Positions 33,620 through 45,900 of a stretch of 64,000 bases of DNA are shown in pieces. The stretch comes from Neoceratodus forsteri (lineage: Eukaryota > Chordata > Ceratodontiformes > Ceratodontidae). How positions within the stretch are numbered: position 1 is the first letter of the stretch; every line of letters begins with the position of its first letter. A model generated the notes under the pieces. The model was not told the origin of the DNA. It searched no databases and was given only the letters and a program-made list of their open reading frames with translations. The translations under genes and the position numbers were made by a program. Where the stretch lies: contig CM028129.1 in the NCBI GenBank assembly GCA_016271365.2, positions 841,544,001 to 841,608,000 of the forward strand, in the 5' to 3' direction.

Positions 33620-34010
33620 GTTGTGCACATCCTGAAGTGCAGGTCTAAGAGGGACTAGGACCATGTGAGTGTGATGCACCACTGATTTGAGGTATATACA
33701 GTATTCATATAAAGAAGTGCTTGTATGTGTTGTGTTACTGTTTCTGTTAGCAAAAACAGTTTACCCAATAAATGACTCTGGGTACAACAAGAGTTTTAAG
33801 TGGTATAATACAGCTGTTGCATTATGTTGTGTGAGTGTTAGCATTCTCTGTTTTGATTGACACCAGCAGTGAGAAACAATCTTGCAAATATGCCCTTTTC
33901 CCTTTGTAACTAGGCAGTCAGTGATTGGATGGCTGCTGTAAGGCAATAAAGAATTCAGCTATAACAAGGAATAGGTCACCAGGAAAGCATCAGTTGCAGC
34001 ATATGGAAGA
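33620..34010. other. unassigned sequence
   Basis: No gene or repeat recognised. Confidence 0.3.
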
Positions 34011-34011
34011 A

Positions 34012-34260
34012 AGGTAATCTAGTGGTTAAAGCACAGGCACAAGCACTGGGGGACTCTGGTTCAAATCCTACAAGAGTCCCTTACTATCTAACCCTTAAGA
34101 AGTTCACCTAACCTCCTTGGAAACTGTGAAGGTCCCTCAGGTCCATGACTTTAAAAGTGCCCCAATTCCCATTATAAATCATTAGCAGTGATGTGAGAGC
34201 TACAGCACTTCACTTTCAAGGTACTAAGGATAAGCTGTGGCAGCCCCCCCCCCGCTCGCT
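34012..34260 (+). mobile_element. tRNA-derived SINE, family C
   Basis: 'ggtaatctagtggttaaagc' is an A-box region and 'ggttcaaatcct' a good B box, about 40 bp apart, as in tRNA-derived SINEs. The body after the tRNA head has no match elsewhere in the window. Downstream it runs into a run of C near 34243-34252, so the end is uncertain. It is not a tRNA gene: the cloverleaf does not close. Confidence 0.55.
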
Positions 34261-34261
34261 T

Positions 34262-35415
34262 TGTAATGCCAGCATTTGAAGTAGGATGTCCCTCACAAAT
34301 CGGATGCTACGCCTCAGCTGTTGTAGGTAAAGAAAGTAATTGGTCTCAGTGTTTGTAGTGCTCTGTATTTGCTTAGCTCACTCCTCCCATGTCATATGCA
34401 TTCTGTGTCTTGGTATTTCCAGTCAGAAACTCAGATTTAAGGAGCATTTGAAATGTAAAACAATACACTTTATAAAGTAAATGATCTAGCTCTCCACTTT
34501 CAGGCTGCTGAAAGGGAATGTGTACAAGTCAGTCTTGTGTGATCCTTTGGTAAACTGCCCAGGCTCACCTTGTAATGAATCTTCAAGGGTGTTCACCTGG
34601 TTCAATACAGAGTGACTGATTGACTGCTCAGTTGATTGATTGGTTGATTAACTGATTCAGTCTACTGCTTTCCACAGCATGTTACAACTGTCTCACAGAG
34701 AGAAATGAGCAGTACACAGAAACCGATTTTGTTTCCTGTGAATGCAATACTATTAGATGTATTATTTGCTCTACACATACAGTATTAAGGTTACAAGTAC
34801 TACTCCCTGTGTGAGCTGCATGACAGAACTGCCTTAAGCCATTGCAAACTTAAACTAAAATCAGGCTAGACTGCATTGATACCCTCATGTTTTGTTCTGC
34901 ACTGTTGCTGCAGTGATATCAAGGAATGGGAGGGGCTGTATTACAAGTGACTCATCTGCATGTAAATGGAGGCTTGCTTGACATTTTACTACCTTGTGTC
35001 AGAGCCTCAAACTCTAGATATGTGTTGCAACAGAAGAAATGGATGATCTCTTATTGACATATGTACAGTTCTTGATGTAATGTATAATAAATACATCAGA
35101 CATATCTAAATCATAAATATACAGGAGTCTTCTTTAATGAGAAAGGATTTTATGACTTCCAGTGACATTAGCAACCTGACGGCTGCCTGATCTTGGAGCT
35201 CCGTCTGCTCCTCGATCTAAATCAGAAGACATCTGCTTATTAAAAAATGAATTCCCAGCAAAGAGCACCTGTTCAAAAGCTCTCCCACCCAGGAATTCAG
35301 GGACACCAGCACAAAAGCTAAAAGAGTTACTTTCATAAGAAAAACTCCATCTGACTCCTGATGAGGTTGGCCTCGAGGGCAGCATGGATGTGTAGCAGCC
35401 AGCCGAGGCTGAAAG
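34262..35415. other. unassigned sequence
   Basis: No gene recognised. A short 'ttgattgattggttgatta' stretch near 34630 is simple-sequence. The minus frame 35460-35134 has no known domain. Confidence 0.3.
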
Positions 35416-36050
35416 CCCAGGCCTGATTGCTTTAATCTTACAAACAGCTGAAACAGTCACTAAAATTGATCAAACCCTCACCCAGTTAAGATCAGATATT
35501 GGTACAATTGAAACACGGACTGATCATGTTGAAAAATGTCTGGCCACGGACAAATAGGCAGATTGGATTCCCCTATACCTGCTGGTGAGGGAAAGAGAGC
35601 TCACCCACTGGCTAGATGACCTGGAGGGCAGAAGTTGCCAGCAAAACATCAGAGTGTATGGGCTCCCAGACGGAGCTGAGGTTGGAGCCACCAGCAGGAT
35701 TTCATTCCATCAAGCCCTACTACAAGAGGATCTTCATCTCCCAGAGGACTTTGATCTTTCAGTGGACCAGGCACACTGCTCCATTGGCCCAAAGCCAAGC
35801 AATGCCAGTGCATGACCACGTTCCTTTGTTGCTAAATTAACATCACATGCTGCCAAAGAAGAACTTCTAAAATGGGCCTGGCATCATTGGGACATACTGT
35901 ACAAAAATAACAGAATTTTTCTGGACAACGACTATGGTACGCTGCGTCCATGCAGAAGACTTATCTGACCCTCTGGCCTAGCCTGAAACAACTTAAAGCA
36001 AGCAATATCCAAGCTCAGATTCTGTATCTGCCTAGGCTGTGCATCAAAAC
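35416..36050 (+). pseudogene. L1/Tx1-like LINE ORF1 remnant
   Basis: On the plus strand, an early heptad-like stretch ('LTQLRSDIGTIETRTDHVEK', 35470-35540) is followed by 'LEGRSCQQNIRVYGLPDGAE' (about 35620-35690). The latter matches the 'RRNNIRI-GLPE' start of the RNA-recognition domain in L1 ORF1 proteins. 'AHCSIGPKP' and, in another frame, 'YKNNRIFLDNDYG' (about 35900) continue the pattern. ORF1p binds the LINE RNA. Several shifts break it, and a minus-strand CR1 begins at 36053. Confidence 0.65.
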
Positions 36051-36446
36051 AGACATACTAACATACTAAAATGCCAGCAGAATAGGCCTAACGGTCTTTT
36101 GTGTCTGCTCGTTTGGTCAGCCCCCACCCTGGGAGCTGACCTTGCTGCCCCCCTTGCCTTTTCTGGTTTCTCCCTTCCCAGTTCCGGATATTCTCACTGC
36201 ACTGGATTTTACTTCCAGAACCATTCCCCTATACCTGTCCCACCCCCCTCTTGAACCCCTCCACTGTCTCTGCCTTCACCAGCCCCCTGGGCGGCGCATT
36301 CCATGGCTCCACCACCCTCTCAGTGAAGTAGCACCTCCTCCTTTCTCCCCTGAATCTTCACCCCTCCAGCTTCCTTCCATGCCCTCTAGTTGCCCCCTCC
36401 TCTTTCCTTCAAAGCCCCCAGACTGCTCCTCCCCTATTTACCCCCT

Positions 36447-37343
36447 TCATGTGTACCTGAAGACCTCTATCATGTCCCCAGTCCCCTTCTCTCTTCCAAT
36501 GTGTGTATATTTAGCTCTTTCGAGCCTCTCAATAGGTCCTGTCCCCAAGCCCCAAATCATTTTGGTTGCCCTCCTCTGGACCCTCTCCAGGAGTTTAATG
36601 TCCCTCTTTAAGTGTGGCCTCCAAAACTGCATTCAGTACTCGAGGTGTGGCCTCGCCAAGCAGTTGTACAGAGGGAGTATCACTTCCCTCCTTCTGGAGG
36701 TGATCCCCCTGGCGATGCATCCCAGCATCCTGTTGGCCTTGGCTGCTGCCCTCCTACAAGTCTCCGAGTTGTTCATTTCGACATCCCCCACCACCCCAGG
36801 TTCCTCTCAGCCAATCGAGACTTGTAGCATTCCCCCCCCAGGGTGTATACTTGGCCCGGGTTTCTGGCCCCCAGGTGCAGTACCTTGCATTTCCCTGCAT
36901 TGAACCTCAGCTTCCACTTTCTAGACCATCTTTCCAGAGCCTCCAGGTCCTCCTGTAGGGACACCTTCCCCTCCTCCCCATCCACCACCGCCCCCAGTTT
37001 TGAGTCATCCGCAAAGAGACTCATCTCAGTCCTGATACCTGTCCTTATGTCAGAGACGTAGGCATTAAACAGGAGGGGCCCAAGGACTGATCCCTGTGGG
37101 ACCCCACTAATGACGCTTCTTGGGGACGAAACTATCCCGCCAACTCCGGTCCTGGAGCCAATTGTCTATCCATCTGATCATCTGGTTCCCCACCCCCATT
37201 TCTCCCAGCTTATCCAACAGGCCCTTATGAGGAACAGAGTCAAATGCCTTGCTGAAGTCTAGAAAGAGGACATCCACTGGTCTACCTAGGTCCAAGGCAC
37301 TCATCACCCAGTCATAGAACTCCACAAGGTTTGTCTGACACAA
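36447..37343 (-). pseudogene. CR1 ORF2 reverse transcriptase palm and C-terminus
   Basis: 37343-37107 has 'VDVLFLDFSKAFDSVPHKGL' (first catalytic Asp). 37024-36773 has 'MSLFADDSKLGAVV' and 'KCKVLHLGARNPG'. 36632-36447 has 'MQFWRPHLKRDIKLLERVQR' and 'TKMIWGLG', the C-terminal block. Frame changes separate all three. The GVPQG box falls in the gap near 37090, where the frame shifts. Confidence 0.8.
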
Positions 37344-37431
37344 TTTCCTTGGGATGAATCCATGCTGTCTATTGTCCAGGCACCCTGACTTTTCCAGGTC
37401 CCCTCAGCTCTCTCTTTGACAATGCCCTCCA

Positions 37432-38613
37432 TCACCTTGCCCACCAATCCATGTTAGGTTGACAGGCCTGTGCGTTCCCTGCCACCTCCTTTGATCCCCC
37501 CTTGTGGATAGGCACTATATGTGCCACCTTCCAGTCCTGGGGCACCCACCCTGTCCTCAGAGAGATGGTGAAAAGCTCCGCCAGGGGTTTTGCCAGGACA
37601 GCCGCAAGTACCTTCAGCACTCTGGGATGTAATTTATCTGGCCCTGGTGCTTTCTCCATCTTAAGGGATCTGAGGGCTTCCCTCACTTTCTCTGCTGTGA
37701 TTTCCACCTCCACTACCTCTTCTCTCTGCTTAGCCTTCCCCCCTCCTGCCAGTGATGCCTCCCCCTCTCCCCAGACCCACCGATCGGTAAGGGTCCCCTC
37801 CTCAGTATCACTGTCTCCTCCCATGTATGTTGCAGCACCTCCATTTTCCTTGGTGAAAACTGAGGTGAAGTACTCATTTAGTACCTCAGCCTGCTCCCCC
37901 GGGTCTTGTGCCCATCTCTCCCCTGTTTTAATCCTGCTAATCTGCCCCTTCACCCTTCGTTTTTCCCCAATGTATCTAAAGAACCCCTTGTTCCCTCTCC
38001 TAATTTCCCTGGCCAGGTTCTGCTCCTTCCTTGCCTTAGCTGCCCTCACCACCCTAGTGGCCCTTCTAGCCATCAGTTCATACTCCCCTCGATCCCTTTC
38101 ACCCCTTGAGCACTTGAATTGCCTATAGGCTGCCTTCTTTCCCCACACCACCTCCTGGACCTTCCTGGTCCACCAGCAGGGTTTTTGGGCCCTACCACAT
38201 TTTTGTCTTACTCTGGCACAGGTGCTGGTAGCATTCTGCACCCCTCTCCTGATTATTTTCCACCTACTGTCAGCATCCATGTCTGACCCAATCACATCCA
38301 AATGCTCCTTAAGGATCCTTCCCATTTCCTTAAAATCTGCCCCCCTGAAGTCAGTTACCTCCGTCTTTGTGCAGCCTTCTACCCCTCCTAGGTCCAGGCA
38401 GAACCAGACCGTGGCATGGTCACTCCCCGCCAATGGGTCTCTTACCTCCAGGCCCCCAATCTGGTCACTGCCTGCCAGGACCACATCCAGTACCCGCGCC
38501 TCCCTGGTCAGTTCCCCCACCTGCTGAGTTAGGAACACATCTTGAAAGACATCCAACAACCTCTGTTTCCTGGCCACCGAGGATGTCATAGTCTCCCAGT
38601 CTGTTCCTGGCAT
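37432..38613 (-). pseudogene. CR1 ORF2, endonuclease end to reverse transcriptase start
   Basis: The longest open stretch in the window (393 codons). It opens in 'MPGTDWETMTS' (endonuclease) and passes 'VLDVVLAGSDQI' and 'LAGSDHATVWFCLDL' (the catalytic SDH box). A basic linker with 'KPCWWTRKVQEVVWGKKAAY' follows, then 'MEKAPGPDKLHPRVLKVLAA' and 'TGWVPQDWKVAHIVPIHKGG' (RT fingers). The SDH histidine and its partner Asp are intact, as is the GPD motif. The frame ends with a shift before 'NYRPVSL'. This is the best-kept ORF2 piece, but the element is still broken. Confidence 0.88.
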
Positions 38614-39130
38614 GTTTAAGTCCCCCTACACCACCACTCTTCCCCTGTCCAATCTGCAGTGTCTCCCAACATCTGCCACCAGACTCTACTCCAGCTTCTC
38701 CGCCAATGCAGGGGGTCTATACACCACTCCTATTTTTACTCTCTTGCTTCCCCTTGTTATCAAGGTGACCCAAATTGCCTCCACAGTTCCCTCCGCCTCC
38801 TCTACTCCCCCATGCCAATGCAGTTTTTGACTATTATTGCTACCCCTCCTCCTCTTCCCTACCCCCTGTCCTTCCTGAACATAGTGTAACCCTCCAGGTT
38901 CAGGTTCCAGTCGTGTCTTGTGGTGGCCCAGGTCTCAGTGACTGCTGCCACATCCACCGTTCCCTCAGTTAGCATTGCCTGGAGCTCAGGCATTTTATTG
39001 CCCAAGCTCCTGGCATTTAGCAAGACTACCTTCCACTCTTTCCCTATACTTCCATTTCCCCTGCTCGTGTTCCCATGGGGAGTCACAGACCTTCTGGATA
39101 TCTCTCCAGACCTCGAAGACCTGGGAATTT

Positions 39131-40815
39131 CTGTGCCTTCTCTTGCCAAAGAACATCTGGAGAGGGACCTGGTATAATCAACCTGGACAGTGGCTCGTAG
39201 AGGACACACATGGAATGGAGGATCATCCAGAAGCAAGCCTACCACCCTGTGAGGAGATATAGGCTCTCTCCTGCAGAGCTACAGTGCTGTTTTGCTAACC
39301 AAAAGAAACTCCACTCATTACAAGGCGTTTACACTGGACCCCTCCACCGATGCAGATAATGAGGCGACCCTGTCAACAAACTGAATCTTTAACTACTCCA
39401 CTTTGAATATCTGACCTCAGTCATCTCACCTTCTATGCCACTCATCAAGAAGCAACAAGTAGCACAGAACCTCCTGCAAATGTTGTTATCCTGCTTTTAA
39501 CTCCCGAAGATTGGATTCTATTGACCGCTATTACGATCAACTCATCTAGCAGGACATTCTGTGAGTATTTCGGGACCTCCCTAAATGTGTTGTAAGAAGC
39601 ACTGAGGTGCATAACTCTTGCCCTGCAAACTTTGTTTCCAGCACATTTGAACGCAGTGTTGGTTGCGATCCTCTAACAGTTAAGGCTTCAGACCTGTTGT
39701 CTCTAGCCCTCCCTTGTGACCAGATGGAGATTCTTCTCCATGTACTTCCTTAGTGGTGCATGAAAGTTTGGACAGGCATAAACAATTCCTGTTGGAACAC
39801 CTGAACAGTTAATATAAAATGTTCTTGTTCATTGTTTACGTCCCAAAAGATAAAGGTATACCGCACCCCTTGGTGACCTCTCCACCCAACTGGTTCACCA
39901 TTGATCCCCTTGAACTTGTTGCTGCTCACCCACACACTACAGGCATCAGGGCACTGTTCAGCCTTTTTGTAATCCTGTCTTTGTTTTTCATTAGCTTTGT
40001 GCTGACTCCTGCATCTGAAGACTTCTTTCTGTCTTTGGAATACTTTATGAATACAGATCTTCCTAAATCAGCATTCGCTCTGATGATTGGGGGTTGTCTT
40101 CTGTTTAGCTGCAATCTATACTTATCTGCTGCCCTTTGGAGCCTTGGCCTGGCTGATTTTCAGTGGTCAGAAGCTCCAGCCATGCCAAAGGCAGCTTGCC
40201 TCCTTCTATGCATAACACCCTCTTCCTCTATAGATCGTTAATGGATGTCAGTAGCTCCCACCAAAAGTTGTTTTTCCACTTTTGGAGCACAAGTTGATCT
40301 TACAGCTCATTGGCACATAATCTGATTGACTTCACGTGACTTAAAGTTTATTCTATGTATATAATTAAGCTGTTTAGGCTATTAGATTATATATTTAAAC
40401 ACTGTTTAAATGTTTCAAATATTATGAGAGTTTTGATGCTATGAAGTTTGGTGAGTGCATCTTACTGCAAGGAGAAAGCTGTGATATAACATGCATTTAT
40501 TATAAGCAGGGACTATCTGCCTTTGTTTGTAGCTTAGCTTGCTGCTGGGTCCACAGTTTTATGTCACAATCCCTCCACTAAGGGAATACTGACATATGTT
40601 GAAGGTTCAGAACAGGGGAATGTACCCTTACTGTTGCAGCCTTTGCAATGCCTGCTGCTCCCTGGGCATAGAGAGGGTGGAGCACAGTTGGGTAAGAGAT
40701 CCTAAGGCTGCTAAAAATATCCTGCCTCCAGATTACCATTGAAACTTGCTCTTTTTAAGGGTGACCTGGGGACCATGTAGTTCATAATAGCAGTCACTGT
40801 TACCCTACTTCAGGA
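39131..40815. other. unassigned sequence
   Basis: The first few hundred bases may continue the L1-like element split by CR1-3, since frames are open but weak. From about 39820 a 140-codon plus frame (39819-40241) is rich in hydrophobic residues and has no domain I recognise. The rest is A/T-rich. Confidence 0.3.
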
Positions 40816-40820
40816 TGCCT

Positions 40821-42085
40821 ATCAATCAATCAATCAAAATCTTTATTTATCCAGGCAAACATCATTAAGCAAGGCTCATTTGTGAGATGGACCTGGTTAG
40901 AACAAGGTCAAAGATACAATAGAAACAATACATATTTATCTAAACAGTCAATACAATGGAATACAAAAATAAAATCAATTTCAAGGTGCAGTAACACTAA
41001 ACAAGTAATCATGATGCAATACAGAACAATTTTGCAAGGATGTAGATGCATGTGTACATAAAAAATAAAAAGAGTGAGAAGGGAAGTGGAGCAAAAGTTA
41101 ACAACAACAGGTAGGGTTTTATACAGCACTTTGCACAACCGTAACAGCCGGGCAAGTCAGGATGGGGAGGAGATGCCAGGAAGAAGAAAAGGTGATGGGG
41201 GGGGGAGGCCAAAGATGTGGGGAGAATAAGGTGAGGGGGAAAGAAAGGGGGGTCAGGGTATGACATAGGGAGAGGGAGAGAAAAAGGGCAAGGGGGCATG
41301 ATTCAACCATTGGGTTCGGAGGACCTCCAACAAAAAAAGGGAGTCGAGGTAATATACCTAGACATATGACAGAAGTGGATAGCAGGGAGTAGATAGTAGG
41401 TATGCAAGAGGGAAAAAGTAGTGAAGAAGAGGGAAAAAAGAGGAGAAAAGAGAAACAGAAAGAAAGAGGATCAGCGTTGTAAGAAGAGTGAGAAGAAATC
41501 TGAAGACCTAGACATTGAATATGGAGCTTGTCAAGCTACAGTATAACCATGATTGTTGAGCCTGACTAAGGACATGGGAAACAATTGCACGGCTCCCCTA
41601 CACAGTGGGAATATAGATTCTTGAAGATAGTGAGGCTCAGAGGGGTGCTCAGTTTCAGTGTTTTCTGCATTTTGTTCCATAGAGAGGACAGTGCACAGCT
41701 TATGGACGCTCTGCCAAATCGTGATTTAATTTTGGGCACATTTAATTATATAAATGAACGACTTCTCAATGCATAGTTGCCTGCTATGCTTAGTGGGAGA
41801 CAGTCATTAATATATTGCGGGAGTTTTTTAGAGATAGATCTGAAGGTCCATAGAAGAGCATTTCTATTCCCATAGGCAGCATAATAGCTATGAACATGTG
41901 AAATAGGCCAACAGGCAAATTTCTAATGGCCCTTAATTGGTCCTCTGGACTGCTGGCTCTTTCAGTTATGGGAATGGGGGGGTCTTCACCTAGCAGGCAA
42001 GAGGGCTTACAGACACATATTTCATCATTAATTACTGCCTTTTGCCTCTTCCTGGGGCTCCACTCATCTCCAGGCACAGAGTTTG
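40821..42085 (-). mobile_element. L2/Rex-like LINE 3' end with (TTGA)n tail
   Basis: On the minus strand, frames near 42077-41790 and 41776-41585 give weak ORF2 C-terminal matches, including a 'CALSSLWNKMQKTLK' block (Trp-Asn followed by a basic helix) that closes L2/Rex-type ORF2. A long 3' untranslated part follows, ending 'ggataaataaagattttgat' and then TTGA repeats at 40836-40821. G/A-rich tracts at 41170-41480 lie in the untranslated part. It is severely truncated at the 5' end. Confidence 0.6.
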
Positions 42086-42935
42086 CTACCTGTCCCCCTC
42101 CACCAAGGGGATAAGAGGTCTCATCTGTTAGTCATGAGTTCCTGCTCTTATTTGGGTTCTGGACATGTGATCTTACAGTTGGGCCAGAACAGAAGCTTTT
42201 GCTATGGGCCCTGATTTCTCAAATTGTGAATATTTCGAGGGAAGGGACTCCATCCCTTGTGATGCTTAAATGACCCAACTTTAACTTTTAGTTTTCAGTG
42301 GAGTCAGTGTCCACACTCTCCACCATAAGTTGTAAAAGCAACCGATGCAGTTGGCAGACAACTCAAATGAGAAGTATTGGATTGGGTGGTGGGTGGGGGA
42401 GGGAGCCATGGAAGAAATCTACCTGTAACTTCATCTCTCAGTTACACATGTCCTTGCTGACATCAGGACAGCCACTGGGCCCATGGGTTTTTCCCATATT
42501 CCTGATATCTTGGCTTTTTTTCTACCTTGTGTGGGGAAACCGTGTCACAGGAGTGGCACCCACCAGATTGTGGACTTTTCCCCAGTCTGACCTAGGAAGC
42601 CAGCATCAGAGTTTGATTGAAAGAGTAGAAACATGTTTCTTGCAGTTCTCCTTGGTTTGATACACTGGCAGGATTCCTGCTCCTTATTCTTGTTTGGAGT
42701 TTTTTTGCAGGTTTTTCAGACAACACTGTAATTTATTGGTAAAGATTATCTAATGCATTCCTGCAACGAGTTCTTAAGTTTACAGTTGGTTCAAGTTAAT
42801 GTTGAAGCTGTTTTGCTTTACTGCTATTTGTTTAATAAGATCGCTGGGTACATTCTTTTTCCTACAACAACCAGTCAATTTCTCAACCTCTCATCATTAA
42901 GAAATAACCTTAGCCCAGCAGACTTATATTTAACC
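42086..42935. other. unassigned sequence upstream of an L1-like ORF2
   Basis: No recognised gene. It may hold the decayed 3' end of an ORF1 for the LINE that starts at 42936, but I cannot point to a motif. Confidence 0.3.
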
Positions 42936-45900
42936 TGAATAACAATGGCATACCCAAGTACCAGAGTTATGTCTTACAATATAAATGGTATAAGCAATCT
43001 GATAAAAAGGAAGCAAGTCCTTAAATATCTTGGAACTCAACAGTGTGACATCATCTTCCTGCAGGAAACCCACATCTCCCCCAACGAGGTGATCAAACTT
43101 AAATCTAGGCCATATCCCAATCTATACCATGCCTCCTTGGAGTGAGGCAGGAAAAGGGGCGTTGCAATCCTTCTCTCCGCCTCCTTCCCTTTGAAGAGAC
43201 GGTGGTGGTAGTGGACCCAGGGGCTCATTAAATTATGGTCATGGGTAGGGTGCAAGACACCTCAGTTACACTAGTTAACGTGTACACACACCCTGGATCA
43301 CCTATTAGTTTTTATTCTGCCATGTTACAGCAATTGGTAGAAAAATCGCGAGGTTATTAATACTGGAAGGGGACTGGAACCTGATTTTCAGTGGGGCCCT
43401 CGACACTACCTCGCAGGTCCCTAATCCAAATAATAATATGGCCAGATTATTTAAGAAACTTCTGGATGATTTAGGACAAGCAGACGTTTGACCCTCAAAA
43501 CACCCACAAGCTAAGGACTATACGTAATTCTCACCTAGATTTAAGATCTCGTCCAGATTAGACACTTTTTTTACTTATATTAAAGATACGACATCTTTCC
43601 CCTCAATGTGAATGGGTACGCTCCCTCTTTCCGACAGCCAGCCGATCTTCCTGAAAGCTAATTTTATGATACTCAGGAAGAGAACCCACTGGAGACTGAA
43701 TGTCTCCCTTCTCTGGGACCAGGAAGTAGTTACCAAAATTAAAAACATAATTAAATAAATGCTAGAACATAATGCTAAACCAGGAATCACATCCCAGATT
43801 TTATGGGACACTGTGAAAACCATGGTTAGAGGGAAAATTATTTCCATAGCCGCATACAAGCAAAAAGAAAGACAAAAACAGTAGGCTTAGTGGACCAATT
43901 ACGATCAATAGAGACCCTACAAAAACAGAAATGGAACAAACAAAATGAAGCAGAATTACAACAATTAAAAACCAGAATCCAAAATATACAAACAATTGAA
44001 ACTGAAAAGGCCCTCTGGTACCTAAAACAAAAATATTATGGGGGGCAGAGCAACTAAGTTTCTGGCTTTCCACCTCAAACAGCAGGCATCAAAAGCTGCC
44101 ATTACCAAAATAAAACACCCTGTCACCGGTCAGATGTCCCAATGAGGAGATCTGATACCGGATGCTTTCGTCTCATACAATCAGATGTTCTATCAACCAC
44201 AGTGTGAGTCATCACCATCCACTAAGAGCAGATTCCTACAGCTGTTAGACCTGCCCACTCTGACCCCGGAACAGAGTCAATCCCTAATTGCCCCTATCTC
44301 TCAGGCAGAAATCCTAGCTGTAATTAAAAACCTCAAATCTGGAAAGTGTCCCGGCCCTGATGGCTGTGGGGGGGTTAGGATTCTATAAAGTTTCTCTAAA
44401 GAAACTCTCCTATTGCTGTAGGAGGTCTTCAATGATATTTGGAAAGAAGAAGGCCTTCTCCGCCCTCGTGGAACTATGTCACTATAACAGTCCTTCATGA
44501 AGCAGGTAAGGACCCCACTGAATGCGACTCCTACCACCCGACATCCCTCCTTAATGCGCATTATGAGGTATTCACCTCCATCATAGCAAGTTGCCTTAAT
44601 CTTTTGATCCTCCAAATTATTCACCTGGACTAGACGGCTTTGTCCTGGGCAGGCAAGCCCCTGACAATGTATGCTGCATAATTAAAGTAATAGATACAGT
44701 ACTACAAGCCCACACTTCAGCTTGCATCATGAGTTTAGATGCAGAGAAAACCTTTGACAAGGTCTCTTGGAGTTTCCTTTTCCTTGCCCTAGAACATTTT
44801 GGCTTCCTGCAGGTCTTCATAGAAAGGGTGGGGGCCTTGTATGTTGCACTGCAAGCATATGTCCAAGTAAACGGGGGCATTTCAGACAGGTTTGGCATCA
44901 GCAGGGGGACCTGCCAAGGTTGTCCTTTATCACCCTTCCTTTTTGCCTTGAATATTGAGCCTTTGGCAAAGGCCATAAGAGATGATGTGCAAATTTTGGG
45001 GATAGAAGTGGGGGGCATCATCCAAAAGATCTCCTTATATGCAGATGATGTTTTGCTTAATTTAGCCCACCCAGGAACCTCCATCACTAGGGTACGGACA
45101 CCTTGAAGAGTTTGGTCGCCATGCTGAGTATATGCTTAATAAAACAAAAGCAGAAGTGCTCTGTTTTCATTACAAACCATCACCCACCATACTCCAGCTA
45201 CTACCCCTTAATTGGAATGCTAGACGAATAGGATACCTGGGAGTACAAATTCCCAAAAATCTGAATAAGTTATTCTTCAGCAACTTTGAACTGTGAACTA
45301 GTCAGCTTTGTCAGGACATAACTAGATGATCCCTCCTTAACTTTCTTATGTATTCCTGCATCAATCTGTGGTCATGAATATACTCCCCAGGTTCTTATAC
45401 CTGTTCCAGCGTTTGCCCCTCAACATCTCAACTCACTATGTCTGGAATATGAAGAAACCCCAACTTAAATATTTAATCATGCAGCTGGACAAAACCTCTG
45501 GGGAAAGAGCTCTTCCAGACCTAGAGGACTACTAACTAGCTGCCCACCTGAAGGCTGCCTTTTTATGGTCTGCACCTGACTACCAGGCCAATTGGAAATT
45601 AATAGAGATAAGGGAGGAAGGGGGCCCACCACTGGAGGCAAGAGTAATGGACCCAAAGTTTAAAACTAGCAATGGTTACATATCCCTACTGGCAGTTCGT
45701 AACACTATATGAGCCGCTTATAGAACCTGGGAGAAGTACAGACTGGAATCTGCTTTGTGGTCTCTCCAGTGGTTCACCTGGAATGACTCATTCCTCCCCT
45801 TGAGGACTGATCATACCTGCCAAAGGTGGGCAAGAATGGGTCTGTGTTTTCCAGACCAACTGATGTCTAAGGGGGTTGTTTTAGATTTTCACACACCCAA

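Larger units (their letters stand above)
36053..39130 (-). mobile_element. CR1-clade LINE without ORF1 (copy CR1-3)
   Basis: About 3.1 kb, minus strand. Endonuclease ('VVLLNARSLGNKMPELQAML' near 39030), then ORF2 middle and reverse transcriptase, ending in 'ttagtatgtt' tail repeats at 36053-36070. The 3' block matches CR1-1 ('atgccagcagaataggccta'). The 5' end is lost just before the endonuclease, so the esterase ORF1 is absent. It may have landed in the L1-like ORF1 that stops at 36050. I cannot identify the resumption of that ORF1 after 39130. Confidence 0.85.

Noticed and set aside
34012..34090. Possible tRNA gene
   Set aside because: A and B boxes are present, but acceptor and anticodon stems do not close. 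Better read as the head of a tRNA-derived SINE.
36142..38128. Long plus-strand frames (253 and 208 codons)
   Set aside because: Antisense shadows of CR1-3. G/C-rich CR1 coding sequence leaves few stops on the opposite strand.
39819..40241. 140-codon plus frame as a host membrane-protein exon
   Set aside because: Hydrophobic composition only. No domain, no convincing splice sites, and it sits in repeat-derived surroundings.
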